This document shows positions 63,561-64,000 of a DNA stretch of 64,000 nt, piece after piece; position 1 is the stretch's first letter; each line of letters opens with the position of its first letter. The position numbers and the translations under genes were made by a program. The notes under the pieces are model-generated. The model ran no database searches, was not told where the DNA came from, and saw only the letters and a program-made list of their open reading frames with translations. The DNA is taken from positions 22,712,001-22,776,000 of the forward strand of contig NC_072801.1 in assembly GCF_028583425.1 (NCBI RefSeq), read 5' to 3'. This DNA comes from Eublepharis macularius. Lineage: Eukaryota > Chordata > Lepidosauria > Squamata > Eublepharidae.

Positions 63561-63722
63561 AGAAGTTTTTATTGTATGTAGTGTTTTAAATTTTATCGTA
63601 ATGTTTTAATCTGCTTTTATGTGTTTTTATGTATATTAAAATGTTGTGCTCTGCCCTGAGCCCGCTCGGCGGGGAGGGTGGACTAAAAATCTAGTATAAT
63701 AACAATAACAATAATACATATG
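63561..63722 (+). repeat. L2/CR1-type LINE 3' end
   Basis: TTTTATGTGTTTTTATGT, GTGCTCTGCCCTGAGCCCGC, GGCGGGGAGGGTGGACTAAA and an (AATAAC)n tail. Confidence 0.7.
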
Positions 63723-63728
63723 TATGTG

Positions 63729-64000
63729 CAGGGCTTTTTTTTCTGGGAAAAGAGGTGGTGGAACTCGGGACCACACAATGACATCACTTTGGGTCAGCTG
63801 GATCAAGGGGGGAGTTTTTTAAAGTTTAAATTGCCCAAGCTGAAAATGGTCACATGACCGGTGGCCCCGCCTCCTGATCTCCAGACAGAGGGGAGTTTAG
63901 ATTGTCCTCCGCGCCACTCGGTAGCGCGGACAGCAAGCTAAACTCCCCTCTGTCTGGAGATCAGGGGGCGGGGCCACCGGCCATGTGACCATTTTCAAGA
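63729..64000. mobile_element. Hairpin hAT MITE, family A, long class, cut by window end
   Basis: Starts CAGGGCTTTTTTTTCTGGG and has the long arm with GACATCACTTTGGGTCAGCT and both hairpin arms (GATCTCCAGACAGAGGGGAG, CTCCCCTCTGTCTGGAGATC). It stops at ATTTTCAAGA at the window edge, so its right end and duplication are not visible. Confidence 0.88.

Larger units (their letters stand above)
47657..64000 (+). other. FAM20C: FAM20C intron 2, incomplete
   Basis: Starts GTAGGT after ACAAGTGTCG. No continuation of the protein (the [20 protein letters not shown] block of human exon 3, from memory) was recognised up to the window end, so intron 2 exceeds 16.3 kb. It is filled with SINEs and MITEs and has two candidate conserved stretches. 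Confidence 0.85.

Overview
The window is vertebrate nuclear DNA, most likely from a squamate reptile and possibly a gecko. The reasons are the first two coding exons of FAM20C with vertebrate splice signals, an almost intact L1 LINE, tRNA-derived and 5S-rRNA-derived SINEs, and very many short non-autonomous hAT-type transposons. Species assignment is inference; no sequence search was possible.

Layout. 1-12408 is intergenic and holds only repeats: SINEs, LINE 3' ends, hAT-type MITEs and a nested MITE-in-MITE at 3225-4213. 12424-18555 is a full-length plus-strand L1 with a 15-bp target-site duplication. Its ORF1 is open. Its ORF2 is open except for one in-frame stop near the C-terminus. 18571-34000 is again repeat-rich intergenic DNA: a cluster of four SINEs, a Helitron-like element, fold-back repeats with hammerhead-like cores, and a 3' fragment of an RTE-type LINE. 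About 34000-35960 is a CpG-rich promoter region. FAM20C coding exon 1 is 35279-35904, intron 1 is 35905-47477, coding exon 2 is 47478-47656, and intron 2 runs past the window end. The kinase-domain exons are not in the window.

The only host protein-coding gene I can support is FAM20C (Golgi secretory-pathway kinase), seen as its signal-anchor, stem and pre-kinase region. The rest is transposon biology. Four groups of hAT-type MITEs can be separated by their termini, and most good copies have 8-bp target duplications. Two of these groups share subterminal sequence and may have used one transposase. No autonomous hAT transposase is present. Fold-back repeats with 9-14-bp target duplications carry a hammerhead-like core and in one case a 52-bp tandem triplication; these are the most unusual structures here. 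Two AT-rich, repeat-free stretches in FAM20C intron 2 look like conserved regulatory elements, but this needs an alignment. No retroviral or other virus-derived element was recognised.
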